Positions 32,761 to 44,881 of a stretch of DNA of 64,000 bases are shown piece by piece. The translations under genes were made by a program, and so were the position numbers. This stretch comes from Anodontia alba (lineage: Eukaryota > Mollusca > Bivalvia > Lucinida > Lucinidae), in the NCBI GenBank assembly GCA_964016985.1, contig OZ024836.1:41970803-42034802 (forward strand), given 5' to 3'. How positions within the stretch are numbered: position 1 is the stretch's first letter; every line of letters begins with the position of its first letter. The notes below the pieces were generated by a model. That model made no database searches. It was given only the letters and a program-made list of their open reading frames with translations, and was not told the origin of the DNA.

Positions 32761-35612
32761 AGCTCACCTGAGCTGAAGGCTCAAGGTGAGCTTTTGTGAT
32801 CACTCACCCTCTGTAGTCGTCGTCGTCGTCGTCCGTATGTCCGTCTGTCCGTCCGTCCGTCCGTCCACAATCTTTAAACAACATCTCCTAAACCACTGAT
32901 TGGATTTTGACAAAACTTCACAGGAATGATCCTTGGTTGGTCCTCTTTCAAAGTTGTTCAAATGGTTCCGATCTATTGCATATCTAGGTCACAGGAGCTA
33001 AAAATAGATTTTTTAACTAAAAACTTAAAAAATCTTCTTGTCAGAAACCACTAGACCGATTTCAGTATTATTTTGCAGAAATGTTCCTTTGGTAATCCTC
33101 TACCAAGATTGTTCAAGCCATTCGGATTTGTCAGAAAACATGGCCGCCAGGGGGCGGGGCTTATTTTCCCTATATATCTGTATAGAAAACTTTAAAAATC
33201 TTCTTGTCAGAAACCACTAGACCGATTTCAATATAATTTTGCAGAAATGTTCCTTCGGTGATCCTCTACAAAGAATGTTCAAGCCATTTGGATTCGTCAA
33301 AAAACATGGCCGCCAGGGGTCGGGGCTTATTTTCCCTATATATCTATATAGAAAACTTTAAAAATCTTCTTGTCAGAAACCACTGGACCGATTTCAATAT
33401 AATTTTGCAGAAATGTTCCTTTGGTGATCCTCTACGAAGATTGTTCAAGCCATTTGGATTCATCAAAAAACATGGCCGCTAGGGGGTGGGGCTTATTTTC
33501 CCTAGTTATCTATATAGAAAACTTTAAAAATCTTCTTGTCAGAAATCACTGGACCGATTTCAATATAATTTTTTCAGAAATGTTCCTTTGGTGATCCTCT
33601 ACTAAGATTGTTCAAGCCATTTGGATTCGTCAAAAAACATGGCCGCCAGGGGGCGGGGCTTATTTTCCCTATGTATCTATATAGAAAACTTTAAAAATCT
33701 TCTTGTCAGACACCACTGGATCGATGTCAATATAATTTTGCAGAAATGTTTCTTCGGTGATCCTCTACCAAGATTGTTCAAGCCGTTTGGATTCGTCAAA
33801 AAACATGGCCGCCAGGGGGCGGGGCTTATTTTCCTTATAGAAAACTTAAAAAATCTTCTTATCAGAAACCACTGGACCGATTTCAATATAATTTTTCCAG
33901 AAATGTTTCTTTTGTGATCCTCTACCAAGATTGTTCAAGCCGCCATGATTCGTCAAAAAACAGGGCCGCTAGGGGGCGGGGTTTATTTTCCCTATATATC
34001 TATATAGAAAACTTTAAAAATCTTCTTGTCATAAACGACTGGACCGATTTCAATATAACTTGGCAGAAATGTTTCCTTAGTGACCCTCTATCAAGATTGT
34101 TCAAGCCGTCATGATTTGTCAAAAAACGTGGCCGCTAGGGGGGTGCGGGGCTTATTTTCCCTATATATCTATATAGAAAACTTGAAAAAATCTTGTCAGA
34201 AACCACAGGACTGATTTCAATGTAACTTCACAGAAATGTTTCCTTGGTAACCCTTTACCAAGATTGTTCAAGCTGTTATGATTTTGCAAAAAAAACTTGG
34301 CAGCTAGGGGGCGGGGCTTATTTTCCCTATATATCTATACAGAAAATTTTAATGATCTTCTTTTCAGAAACCACTGGACCGATTTCAATATAACATTGCA
34401 GGAATGTTTCTTATGTAACCTTCTATCAAGATTGTTCAAGCCATCATGATTCGTCAAAAAACATGGCTGCCAGGGGGCGGGGCTTTTTTTCCTTATATAT
34501 CTATATAGAAAAATTTTAAAACTCTTCTTGTCAGAAACCACTGGACCGATTTAATTATAACTTTGCAGAAATGTTTCCTTGGTGACCATCTACTAAGATG
34601 TTCAAGTAATCATGATTCTTCAAAAAACTTGGCTGCCGGGGTCGGGGCTTATTTTCCCTATATATCTATATATAAAACTTTAAAAATCTTCTTTTCAGAA
34701 ACCAATGGACCGATTTCAATACAACTTGGCAGGAATGTTTCTTTGATGACACTCTACAAACATTGTTCAAGCCGTCATGATTCGTCAAAAAACACACTAT
34801 GGGGGCGGGGCTTATTTTCCCTATATATCTATATAGAAAACTTTAAAAATCTTCTCGAAGAAACAGTTGGACTGAGTTCAATGTAACATGGCAGGAATGT
34901 TGCTTTGGTGACCTTCTACCAAGATTGTTCAAGCCTTCATGATACGTCAAAAACCATGGCCCCCAGTGGGGGCGGGGCTTATTTTTCGTATATATCTGCA
35001 TAGAAAACTTTAAAATTCTTCTTGTCACATACCCCATGACCAATTTCAATATTACTTGGCTGGAATGTAGCTTTGGTGACCCTCTACCAAGATTGAACAA
35101 GCAATCATGATTCGTCAAAAAACATGGCTGCCATGGGGTGGGGCTTATTTTCCCTATATATCTAAATAGAAAACTTTAAAAATCTTCTTATCAGAAACCA
35201 CTGAACAGATTTCAGTATGACTTGGTAGGAATGTTCCTTTGGTGACCCTCTACCAAATTTGTTCAAGCTGTCATGATTCGTCAAAAAACATGGCCGTTAG
35301 GGGTAGGGCTTTATAGCTATATAAAACACTTTAAACCACTGGACCAATTTCAATATAACTTGGCAGAAATGTTGCTTTGGTGACCCTCTTTTAAGATTCA
35401 GTTCAAGTCGTCAAGATGTGTTAAAAAAACATGGACGGGGGTGTGGTGGTGGTGGGGGTGGGGGTGGGGGGGGGGGGGGGGGGAGGGGGGCGTGTTGGTG
35501 CTATAAAATTTATACAAAAATCCTAGAGCAGTGAATGTGGCTGAAACTTCAACAGAATATATGCAAATCTGTTTGCTCAGGTGAGCGATATAGGACCATC
35601 ATGGTCCTCTTG
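32761..35612 (+). mobile_element. HINE-like element with 166-bp tandem repeats (copy 3)
   Basis: It opens AGCTCACCTGAGCTGAAGG, has a GTCGTCGTCGTCGTCC / GTCCGTCCGTCC microsatellite, about 16 units, a long G tract at 35432-35490, subterminal TTGCTCAGGTGAGCG, and the terminal hairpin AGGACCATCATGGTCCT plus CTTG before a T run. Early units carry the GATTCGTC variant and later ones the CATGATTCG variant, in the same order as in copy 2, so the array order is shared between copies. Confidence 0.87.
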
Positions 35613-35641
35613 TTTTTTTTTATTTTTTTATTTTGTGTTTT

Positions 35642-35709
35642 AGCTCACCTGAGCTATGCCCAGAATGAGCTATAGTGATCACTTTTTGTCCGTTGTCCGT
35701 CAACTGTGT
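35642..35709 (+). repeat. solitary 5' head of a HINE-like element
   Basis: AGCTCACCTGAGCTATG, GAATGAGCTATAGTGATCAC and CCGTTGTCCGTC, then a T-rich run. It is a head without its array, immediately followed by a second element that begins with the same head. Confidence 0.65.
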
Positions 35710-35737
35710 TTTTTTTTTTGTTTTGTTTTGTTTTTTA

Positions 35738-37100
35738 GCTCACCTGAGCTATGGTCAGAATGAGCTATAGTGATCACTTCTTGTCTGTCCTCCGTCTGCT
35801 AACACTTTTAAATGACAACTCCTCCAAAGTCATTGATGCGATTTGTCCCTAATTTTGTTAGAATGTTGCTTTGTTAGGGGGATTAAAAAATAGCTAAAAT
35901 TATGGTGATCTGGCTCTTGGTTTGGTTGCCATGGCAGCAGAAAGCTCCCATAGACTTACTATAGGAAAATGGTTAAATTGCATTTTCTCCATAACCACGG
36001 AAGTGATGTGAACAATATTTGGCAGTTATGATCATCTGATGATGGTCTACCCAATTTTCGTGTTTTATGACCAGTGGCCATTTTGTTTGGTTGCCATGGC
36101 AACATTTAATTTTGAAAAAGGAATTTTTTAAATGACAACCCCTTCAAAACCACAGAAGCAGTATGACGCTAATTTGGTTCAAATGTTGCTTGGCCAAGGG
36201 CAATCCAAAATAGCTAAACATATGGGTGTCTGCCTCTTGGTTTGATTGCCATGCAACGGAAAGCTCCCCATAGACTTATAATGGGGCAATGGTTAAATTG
36301 CATTTTCTCCATAACCACTGAAGTGATGTGAACCATATTTGGCAGTTATGATCATCTGATGATTGTCACCAAGTTTATGTGTTTGATGACTAGTGGCCAT
36401 TTTGTTTGGTTGACATGGCAACATTAAATTTCAAAAAAAAAGAAGTTTTAAATGTCAGCCCTTCAAAACCACTGAAGCAGTATGATTATAATATGGTTCA
36501 AATGTTGTTGGAGTAAGGGCAATTAAAAAAATTGTGGTGTTCTGCCTCTTAATTTGGTTGCCATGGCAATATAAAGCTCCCAAAGAATTATAATGGGAAA
36601 AGGGTTAAATTGTATTTTCTCCATGCTATGTATCATCATTAGATAATTGTCTCCCCAGTTTTTGTGTTTTATGACCAGCGGCTGTTTTGTTTGGGTGCCA
36701 TAGCAATGTTAAATTTTTAAAAAAAAAAAGGAATTTTCAAATGACAACTCCTTCAAAACAACTGAGGCAGTATGACTCTATAATTTGGTACAAATGTTGC
36801 TTGGGTAAAGACAATTCAAAATAGATAAAATTGTGTAGTACTGCCTCTTCATTTAGTTACCATGACAACAGAAAGCTCCCTTTGAATAATAATGGGAAAA
36901 TGGTTAAATGGTTAAATTGCATTTTTTCCATAATCAGTGAAGTCATATGAACCATATTTGGCAGTTATGATCATTGGATGATTGTCTACTCAGTTTATGT
37001 GTTTGATGACCAGTGGCCATTTTGTTTGGTTGCCATGGCAACTTTAAAATAAAAAAAAAGGAATTTTTTTAAATGACAACTCATCCGAAACCACTGAAGC
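35738..37100 (+). mobile_element. HINE-like element with about 320-bp repeats
   Basis: The head AGCTCACCTGAGCTATGG and GAGCTATAGTGATCAC is followed by four to five units of about 320 bp beginning AATGACAACTCCTCC and containing GGTTGCCATGGCAACA, AAATTGCATTTTCTCCATA, and GGCAGTTATGATCATCTGAT. The last unit is cut at 37100 by a SINE, and no 3' hairpin remains. Confidence 0.75.
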
Positions 37101-37302
37101 AGTAGAATCGGAACTGGTCAGCTCAGTGTCAGTATAATGTGACTGGGTGGAATATCATGTCAAAGTGTCTGGGGCATGATATTTCAGTGAGGCAGCACTC
37201 TAAAAGTGAGCATTGAGCTCCCTGTCACATCCAGACACCGTCGAGATATGACTGAAAGATTGTTGAAAGCAACGTTAAGCCCAAATCAAACAAACAAACT
37301 TA
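37101..37302 (+). mobile_element. 5'-truncated SINE (family 2)
   Basis: It matches the 3' two thirds of the SINE at 57375-57712: AACTGGTCAGCTCAGTGTCA, GGCAGCACTCT, and the tail ACGTTAAGCCCAAATC with AAACAAACAAAC. The tRNA-like head is absent. Confidence 0.85.
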
Positions 37303-38876
37303 TAGTAAATATGGCTCTCCTCTTAAGGACAAGTATGGTAAGTAGATAAGGTGTTCCATAACTCATGGTAAATACAGTACTCCACCTTAAGGACAAGTAT
37401 GGTAAATAGATAGGTTGTTCCAGTTCTTATGGTAACCACAGCTGTCCATCTTAAGGACAAGTATGGTAAGTAGATAAGGTGTTCCATAGCTCATGGTAAA
37501 TACAGTAGTCCACCCTAAGGATAAGTATAGTAAATAGATAGGTTGTTCCAGTTCTTATGATAAACACAGCTCTCCACCTTAAGGACAAGTATGGTAAGTA
37601 GTAGAGATGTTATGGTGCCACAATACCTATAGTAACCTACTTAAGAACCAGTATGGTAAGTAGTAGGGATATTATGGTGCTCCAATACTTATAGTAAATA
37701 TGTTTCTCCTCCTTAAGGACAAGTATGGTAAGTAGATAAGGTGTTCCAGTTCTTAGGCAAACACAGCTCTCCACCTTAAGGACAAGTATAGTAAGTAGTA
37801 GCTCTGTTATGGTGCCCCAATACTTACAGTAGATATGGTTCTCCTCCTTAAGGACAAATATGGTAAGTAGTAGGGATGTTATGGTGCTTCAATACTTATA
37901 GTAAATATGTATCTCCTCCTTAAGGACAAGTATGGGTAGTAGATAAGATGTTCCATAGCTCATGGTAAATATAGTATTCCACCTTAAGGACAAGTATGAT
38001 AAATAGATAGGATGTTCCAGTTTTTATGGTAAACACAGCTCTCCACCTTAAGGACTAGTATGGTAAGTAGAAGAGATGTTAAGATGCCCCAATACTTATA
38101 GTAAATATGGTTCTTTTCCCTAAGGACAAGTATGTTAAGTAGATAAGGTGTTGCATATCTCATGGTAAATACAGTACTCCACCTTAAGGACAAGTATGGT
38201 AAATAGATAGGTTGTTTCAGTTCTAATGGTAAACATTGCACCCCCCTTTAGGACAAGTATAGTAAGTAGTAGGTATGATATGGTGTCCCAATACTTACAG
38301 TAAATATGGTTCTCCTCCTTAAGGACAAGCATGGTAGGTAGTAGGGATGTTATGATGTCCCAATACTTATAGTAAATATGGCTCTCCTCCTTAATGACAA
38401 GTATGGTAAGTAGATAAGGTGTTCCATAGCTCATGGTAAATACAGTATTCCACCTTAAGGACAAGTATGGTAAATAGATAGGTTGTTCCAGTTCTTGTGG
38501 TAAACACAGCTCTCCACTTTAAGGACAAGTATGGTAAGTAGATAAGGTGTTGCATAACTCATGGTAAATACAGTAGTCCACCCTAAGGACAAGTATGGTA
38601 AAAAGATAGGTTGTTCCAGTTCTTATGGTAAACACAGCTCTCCACTTTAAGGACAAGTATGGTAAGTAGGGATATTATGGTGCCCCAATACTTATAGTAA
38701 ATAAATATGGTTCTCCTTAAGGACAAGTATGGTAAGTAGATAAGGTGTTCCATAACTCATGGTAAATACAGTATTCCACCTTAAGGACAAGTATGGTAAA
38801 TAGATAGGTTGTTCGAGTTCTTGGTAAACACAGCTCTCCACCTTAAGGACAAGTATGGTAAGTAGTAGGGATGTAA
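37303..38876. repeat. tandem array of about 65-bp units
   Basis: About 24 copies of CACCTTAAGGACAAGTATGG, TAAGTAGATAAGGTGTTCC and AACTCATGGTAAATACAG. Two subtypes alternate (TAAGTAGATAAGG and TAAATAGATAGG). Most copies contain ATG/GTAAGTAG, a consensus splice-donor word. The array resumes at 41196. No gene is visible; open frames here are repeat translations. Confidence 0.9.
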
Positions 38877-38879
38877 CAA

Positions 38880-39260
38880 TACATCAAACTATTGCTGCAT
38901 TGAATAGGAAAAATCTGACTGCACAACTTCTTCTTGTCAGCTTTCTCTTCATGGTATATCTTCTAGCAGAATTAAGTCTTCGCTTGTCTACAAGATCAAG
39001 ATCCCAAGTATTCTAGTCCAGTTATTACAGATCGAACAAGTAGATAACCTGGAAGATGAAGATCAAAATAAGTATTTTGAATGATTATCACACTACATTT
39101 TAGAATGGTCACGAATGCCGCAAACGATCAACAAGTAAAGTCGTGAAAACATATGACGTAGATCAACGATCAGTAATAACAAGAAATCAAAAATCAATTT
39201 AACAAAAAAAGACAGAGTCTTCCATGAAAGGAATGATGAAGGAACATAAGAAAATAGTAA
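38880..39260. other. unassigned intron sequence
   Basis: No repeat boundary, exon or RNA gene is recognised between the 65-bp array and the minus-strand HINE-like terminus. Confidence 0.5.
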
Positions 39261-40487
39261 CAAGAGGCCCATGGGCCACAATTCGCACACCTGCATATTT
39301 GCAAATGCCATGCAACAGTCTTCCAGTATTGCCACAGCAACTGGGACACAAATCTGACCATAACATAAAAAGGTCAAAGGACATCCTAGTCTCATCATTT
39401 TAATAAAATTGGTAGACCTTGAGTCCCCAATGCTGTATACCAAGATTCAGCCTCAAAGCTTTCTTAGTACTGGAGAAAAGATTTTTAAGTGTTTTTAACG
39501 TATGGGCATGGCAGCCATCTTGTTCAACAATGCAGAACCATTTGAACAAAGTGTCAACATCCCTTCGACAGAAGGCCCCATGTGAAATCTGGTGAAAATT
39601 AGTCAAGAGAAGATGTTTAAAAATTTCATGGTTTTATACCTGTATATAGCACAGGGGCAAGGTCAGATAACTCCCAAGATAACTAATCATGACAGTCATG
39701 TAATCTAGGGGGCAAAATTTTGATCCTAACTAAAACATTTTACTACTTTAATCATACAGAATAAGTTTCAGCCATTAGTCTTAAATACATATTGAAAAAA
39801 TTGATTTTTCAACTTTTTCCCCCATACCAATCACAAGAGATGCAAATTTGACCTTGCCATAAAAAAGATAAAAGGTCAACATATCATCATCTTTTGAACA
39901 AGTTTGGTAGAGCTTGAGTCCTTGATGCGATATACCAAGATTCAATCTCAAAGCTTTCAGCCGGCCTCGGTGGCTCAGTTGGATGCGCCGTCCGACTGGA
40001 GACGGAAAGGTCGCGGGTTCAACCCCCGCCGAGATTGGCAACATTCTTTCGTGGAGATTGATCATGAAATATTTTCTATGGTCATTCTCTCCCTTCCACT
40101 GATTCAAGAAGGGCAGTTGTCAGTTTCTGGCGAAAGAATGTGCAAAATACAGGTTAACCGCTTAGAGGACTAAGCCTGCCCAGTAAACGTGTGGTAAGGT
40201 AAACTGAACGCGCTCGACATGACCCCATTGGGTGGACTGAGCCGTAAAACCTCAACACAAACAAACAAATCTCAAAGCTTTCTTGGTTCTGGAGGAGAAT
40301 ATTTTCAAGAGTTTTTACTATATATGGACATTGTAGCCATCTTATTCAGTTACGCGGATCTATTTGAACAAATTGGCAATACCCTTTCAACAGAAGGCCC
40401 ATGTGAGACCTGGAGAAAATTGCTCAAGCAGTTTCAGAGAAGAAGACATTTAAAAATTACACAATTTTATACATGTATATAGCCCAG
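39261..40487 (-). mobile_element. HINE-like element in reverse orientation
   Basis: It starts on the + strand with CAAGAGGCCCATGGGCCAC, the inverse of a terminal hairpin GGCCCATGGGCC plus TCTTG. The body is the inverse of the roughly 430-bp unit family at 51921-55554 (TTCAGCCTCAAAGCTTTC, GGCAGCCATCTTGTTCAAC, AGAAGGCCCCATGTGA). A SINE splits it at 39959-40267. It is the only reverse-oriented member of this class that I found in the window. Its head end is not visible near 40487. Confidence 0.7.
39959..40267 (+). mobile_element. tRNA-derived SINE (family 1), full length
   Basis: The head AGCCGGCCTCGGTGGCTCAG with TTGGATGCG (A-box region) and GCGGGTTCAACCCC (B box) is tRNA-like. The body GATTGATCATGAAATATT and tail AACCTCAACACAAACAAAC match the other copies. 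A perfect 15-bp target duplication AATCTCAAAGCTTTC flanks it (39944-39958, 40268-40282). Confidence 0.92.
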
Positions 40488-41195
40488 TAGGAAGCATTGG
40501 GGTGACTTGTAGATCAAAAATAGCTAAAATCATTCCGATCGGGAATCCAAGATGGCCGCCATGGCCGCCATCTTGAAAATCTATTTTATTGCTTCTTCTC
40601 CTGAACCGAAAGGCCAGTTGACTCCAAACTTGCTAGGAAGCATCCGTGTGACTTGTAGATCCAAAATAGCTAATATTGTGCTGATCGGAAATCCAAGATG
40701 GCCACCATGGCAGCCATCTTGAAAATCTATTTTTCATTTTTACTCCTAAACCCAAAAGCCAATTGACTCCAAACTTGGTAGGAAGCATTGGAGTGACTTA
40801 TAGATCAAAAATAGCTAAAATCGTTCTGATCGGAAATCCAAGATGGCCGCCATGGCAGCCATCATGAAAATCTATTTTCGCTTCTTCTCCTAAACCCAAA
40901 AGCCAATTGGCTTCAAACTTAGTAGGAAGCATCGGGGTGACTTGTAGATCAAAAATAGCTAAAATCGTTCCAATCAGAAATCCAAGATGGCCCCCATGGT
41001 AGCCATTGTGAAAATCTATTTTTGCTTCTTCTCCTAAACCCAAAAGCCAATTGACTCCAAACTTAGTAGGATGCATCGGGGTAACTTGTAGATCAAATCT
41101 TTTGAAAATCTTTTTTTCACTTCATCTCCTAAACCCAAAAGCCAATTGACTTGAAAACTTGGAAGCATCGGGGTGACTTATAGATAAAAAATGGC
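40488..41195 (+). repeat. tandem array of about 145-bp units
   Basis: Five units contain AGGAAGCATCGGGGTGACTT, GTAGATCAAAAATAGC, GGAAATCCAAGATGGCCGCC, and CTCCTAAACCCAAAAGCC. It is the same family and orientation as 270-770, but no terminal hairpin is seen here. Confidence 0.8.
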
Positions 41196-41640
41196 TAAAA
41201 TCACCTTAAAGACAAGAATGGTTAGTAGATAAGGTGTTCCAATACTTATGGTAAATACAGTTCTCCACCAGAAGGATAAGTATGGTGAATAGATAAGGTG
41301 TTATATGGTAAATATGGTACTCCACCTTAAGGATAAGTAAGTTTAGAAGATAAAGTTTTTCAGTACTTATGGTAAATACAGTTCTCCACCTTAAAGTAAG
41401 TAGATAAGGTGTTCCAATACTGACAGTAAATCAGGTACTCCACCTTAAGGACAAATATGGCTAGTAGATAAGGTTTTCCAAAACTTGTGGTAAATACGAA
41501 ACTCCCCCTTAAGTACAAGTATGGTTAGTAGACAAGGTATTCCAATACTTATAGTAAATTCGGTTCTTCACCTTAAGAAAAAGTATGGTAAATACATAAG
41601 GTCTTCCAATACTTACGGTTAAGAAGGTACTCCTACTTTA
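41196..41640. repeat. 65-bp array, second block
   Basis: About seven diverged units (GGTTAGTAGATAAGGTGTTCC, AATACTTATGGTAAATAC, CTCCACCTTAAGGA) of the 37303-38876 family. Confidence 0.8.
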
Positions 41641-41690
41641 ATATGGATAGAGGCATCATCAGGGCATATAGGAACAGCACATGCCTGGCC

Positions 41691-41923
41691 CTGAGGTTAT
41701 AAAACTTTTTTCATGCTCGGCTCAGCTGAGCGTGAAATTTGTCCTGCAAATAAATCTCAGATTACCAGAAATTGGAAATTCTTTCTTGCTGAACATAGCT
41801 GAGCATGAAATTTCTCTGCTAATAAATATGAAAATGCCAACTATTGTTGGCATTTTCATATTTATTAGCAGAGGAAATTTCATGCTCAGTTGAGTTGAAC
41901 ATGAAACAAGTTTTTAACCTCAG
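41691..41923. mobile_element. MITE with central palindrome
   Basis: CTGAGGTTATAAAACTTTTT at the left and AAGTTTTTAACCTCAG at the right are inverted. The centre is a perfect hairpin (CTCTGCTAATAAATATG, AAAATGCCAAC, TAT, GTTGGCATTTT, CATATTTATTAGCAGAG). Family not recognised. Confidence 0.75.
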
Positions 41924-42126
41924 ACTGCACATGGCCTGATCAGACTGCACATGGCGCTCACAGGATCACAGGATGCTGGCTTTGCTGGTTAATGTGGATA
42001 TTCTCTGTTTGCATATACCCTGAAGGTACATTTATCTTTTACGACAGCTCTTTTCAGTTTCATAAACTGGAAAGGAAGTAAAAGAACTATATTTGAATAT
42101 GTAACATGTTAATTTGTACTTTGCAG

Positions 42127-42225
42127 TTACTGAAGTTGGGAAGGATTGAACCATTTGTGAAAAAGGCCATACAGGCTCCATCCATACAGGCACTGTTCAG
42201 AGCTATAGACAATCTACAAAGTATT
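42127..42225 (+). CDS. DHX36: DHX36-like helicase, winged-helix exon
   Basis: 99 bp, phase 0 at both ends, between TTTGCAG and GTAAGTG. It reads LLKLGRIEPFVKKAIQAPS, IQALFRAIDNLQSI. DHX36-type helicases have the matching pattern (LRLG, a PP/AP-S pair, a helix ending before NALD) in the winged-helix domain that couples ATP hydrolysis to strand movement. This exon is the first after the 28.3-kb intron and directly continues LCLLIK from 13803. Confidence 0.92.
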
Positions 42226-42253
42226 GTAAGTGAGGGATAGTAGCCAGATATTA

Positions 42254-42259
<6 letters not shown>

Positions 42260-42284
<25 letters not shown>

Positions 42285-44564
42285 GTGAGGTATTATGATC
42301 ACTCACCGTCTGTCGTCGTTGTGGTTGTCGTCTGTCCGTCCGTCCACAATCTTTAAACAACATCTCCTCCTAAACCACCGATTGGATTTTGACCAAACTT
42401 CACAGGAATGTTCCTTGGTTGGTCCTCTTTCAAAGTTGTTCAGATGGTTTCGGTCCATTGCATATCTGGGTCACAGGAGCTAAAAATAGATTTTTTAACT
42501 AGAAACTTAAAAAATCTTATTGTCAGAAACCACTGGACCGAATTCAGTGTAATTTTGCAGAAATGTTCCTTTGGTGATCCTCTACCAAGATTGTTCAAGC
42601 CGCTTGGATTCGTCAAAAAACACGGCCGCCAGGGGGCGTGGCTCATTTTCCCTATATATCTATATAGAAAACTTTAAAAATCTTCTTGTCTGAAACCACT
42701 GGACCAATTTCAATATAATTTTGCAGAAATGTTCTTTTGGTGATCCTCTACCAAGATTGTCCAAGCCATTTGGATTCAACAAAAAGCACGACCGCCAGGG
42801 GGAGGGGCTTATTTTCCCTATGTATCTATATAGATAACTTTAAAAATCTTCTTGTCAGAAACCACTGGACCAATTTCAATATAATTTTGCAGAAATGTTC
42901 CTTTGATGCTCCTTTACTAAGATTGTTCAAGCCATTTGGATTTGTCAAAAAACATGGCCACCAGGGGGCGGGGCTTATTTTCCCTATATATCTATATAGA
43001 AAACTTTAAAAATCTTCTTGTCAGAAACCACGGGACCGATTTCAATATAATTTTGCAGAAATGTACCTTTGAAGATCCTCTACCAAGGTTGTTCAAGCCA
43101 TTTAGATTCATCAAAAAATGTGGCTGCCAGGGGGCGTGGCTTACTTTCCCTATATATCTATATAGAAAACTTAAAAAATCTTTTTGTCAGAAACCACTGG
43201 ACTGATTTCAATATAATTTTGCAGAAATGTTCCTTTGGTGACCCTCTACCAAGATTGTTCAAGCCATTTGGATTTGTCAAAAAACATGGCCGCAGGGAGG
43301 AGCGGGGCTTATTTTCCCTATATATCTATATAGAAAACTTTAAAAAGTCTTCTTGTCAGAAATCACTGGACCAATTTCAATATAATTTTGCAGAAATGTT
43401 CCTTTGGTGATCCTTTACCAAGATTGTTCAAGCCATTTGGATTCATCAAAAAACATGGCCACAGGGGGGGCAGGGCATGTTTTCCCTATATATCTATATA
43501 GAAAACTTAAAAAATCTTCTTGTCAGAAACCACTGGACCAATTTCAATATAATTTTGCAGAAATGTTCCTTTGGTGATCCTCTACCAAGATTATTCAAGC
43601 CATTTGGATTCATCAAAAAACATGACCGCCAAGAAGGCGTGGCTTATTTTCCCTATATATCTATATAGATATCTATGTTTTGAGCAGACATATGAAAAAT
43701 ATCAAAAAAATTCTGCAAATTTTCATTTTTTGGTGGTAAAATTTTCAATATATTTGATTCGTTAAAAAACATGGCCGCTACGGGGGCAGGGCTTATTTTC
43801 CCTGTATATCTATATAAAAAACTTTAAAAATCTTCTCGTAAGAAACCGTTGCACCGAGTTCAATGTAACATGACAGGAATGTTGCTTTAGTGACCTTCTA
43901 CCAAGATTGTTCAAGATTTCATGATAGGTCAAAAAACATGGCCCCCAGTGGGTGCGGGGCTTATTTTCCGTATATATCTGTATAGAAAACTTTGAAATTC
44001 TTCTTTTCAAATACCCTCTGACCGATTTCAATGTTGCATTGGTGACCCTCTACCAAGAATGTTCAAGCAATCCTGATTTGTCAAAAAAAAACATGGCTGT
44101 TAGGGGATGGGGCTTATTTTCCCAATATATCTAGATAGAAAACTTTGAAAATCTTGTCAGAAACCACTGAACCGATTTCAATTTAACTTGGCAAGAATGT
44201 TCCTTTGGTGACCCTCTACCAAGTTTTTTCAAGCTGTCATGATTTGTCAAAAAGGAAAAAATGGCTGTTAGGGGGTAGGGCTTTATAGCTGTATAAAACA
44301 CTTTAAAAATCTTTTTATCAGAAACCACTGGACCAGTTTCAATATAACTTGGCAGAAATGTTCCTTTGGTGACCCTCTTTCAAGATTTAGTTGTCATGAT
44401 GCATTAAAAAGAAAAAAACATGGCTGCTGTGGGGGGTTGGTGGGGGGTGGGGGTGCAGGGCTATAAAATTTAGAGCAGTGAATTTGGCTGAAACTTCAAC
44501 AATAATATAAGTATGCAAATCTGTTTGCTCAGGTGAGCGATATAGGACTGTCATAGTCCTCTTG
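42260..44564 (+). mobile_element. HINE-like element with 166-bp tandem repeats (copy 4)
   Basis: The head AGCTCACCTGAGCCGAAGG, GTCGTCGTTGTGG and CCGTCCGTCC lead into about 12 units, a G-rich tract GGGGGGTTGGTGGGGGGTGG at 44431-44450, subterminal TTGCTCAGGTGAGCG, and the hairpin AGGACTGTCATAGTCCT plus CTTG. The two hairpin arms changed together (ACTGTCATAGT against ACCATCATGGT), keeping pairing. The array is interrupted near 43668 by a fragment of another element. Confidence 0.87.
43668..43757 (-). repeat. fragment of the palindromic MITE inside the 166-bp array
   Basis: ATCTATGTTTTGAGCAGA, ATATGAAAAATATC, TTTTTTGGTGGTAAAATTTTC and AATATATTTGA match one outer flank of the elements at 56504, 58302 and 61640. 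The palindromic centre is missing. The array continues afterwards with GGCCGCTACGGGGG. Confidence 0.7.
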
Positions 44565-44707
44565 TTTGTTTTTTTTTTGTTTTTTAGAAAAATAATAAAA
44601 ATTAAAAACTAAAATGTCAAATATTTTGTTTTAAAAAATAATAAAGTATTTTAGAATGTGGGCTGCTGTTGTATCTAACAATTCTAAGAATTAATTTTCT
44701 CCCTCAG

Positions 44708-44881
44708 AATGCCTTAGACAAGGATGAGAATCTGTTGCCACTGGGCTGTCACCTGGCTAGAATGCCTGTAGACCCTCATGTGGGCAAGATGATCCTGTTT
44801 GGAGCGATGTTCTCGTGTCTCGACCCAGTACTTACAATAGCTTCCAGTCTCAGCTTTAAAGATGCCTTTACAATCCCATTA
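44708..44881 (+). CDS. DHX36: DHX36-like helicase, winged-helix/ratchet exon
   Basis: 174 bp between CTCCCTCAG and GTAAGTAATG, phase 0 at both ends. It reads [95 protein letters not shown] is the most diagnostic block of DHX36 and places this at the junction of winged helix and HA2/ratchet domain. Confidence 0.96.

Noticed and set aside
37984..38464. Minus-strand frames rich in Leu, Tyr and Ile
   Set aside because: They are reverse translations of the 65-bp array, with the same peptide motif repeated per unit.
39904..40173. 89-codon frame across the SINE
   Set aside because: It runs through the SINE head and body and its flanking repeat; a related frame exists in each family 1 SINE copy.
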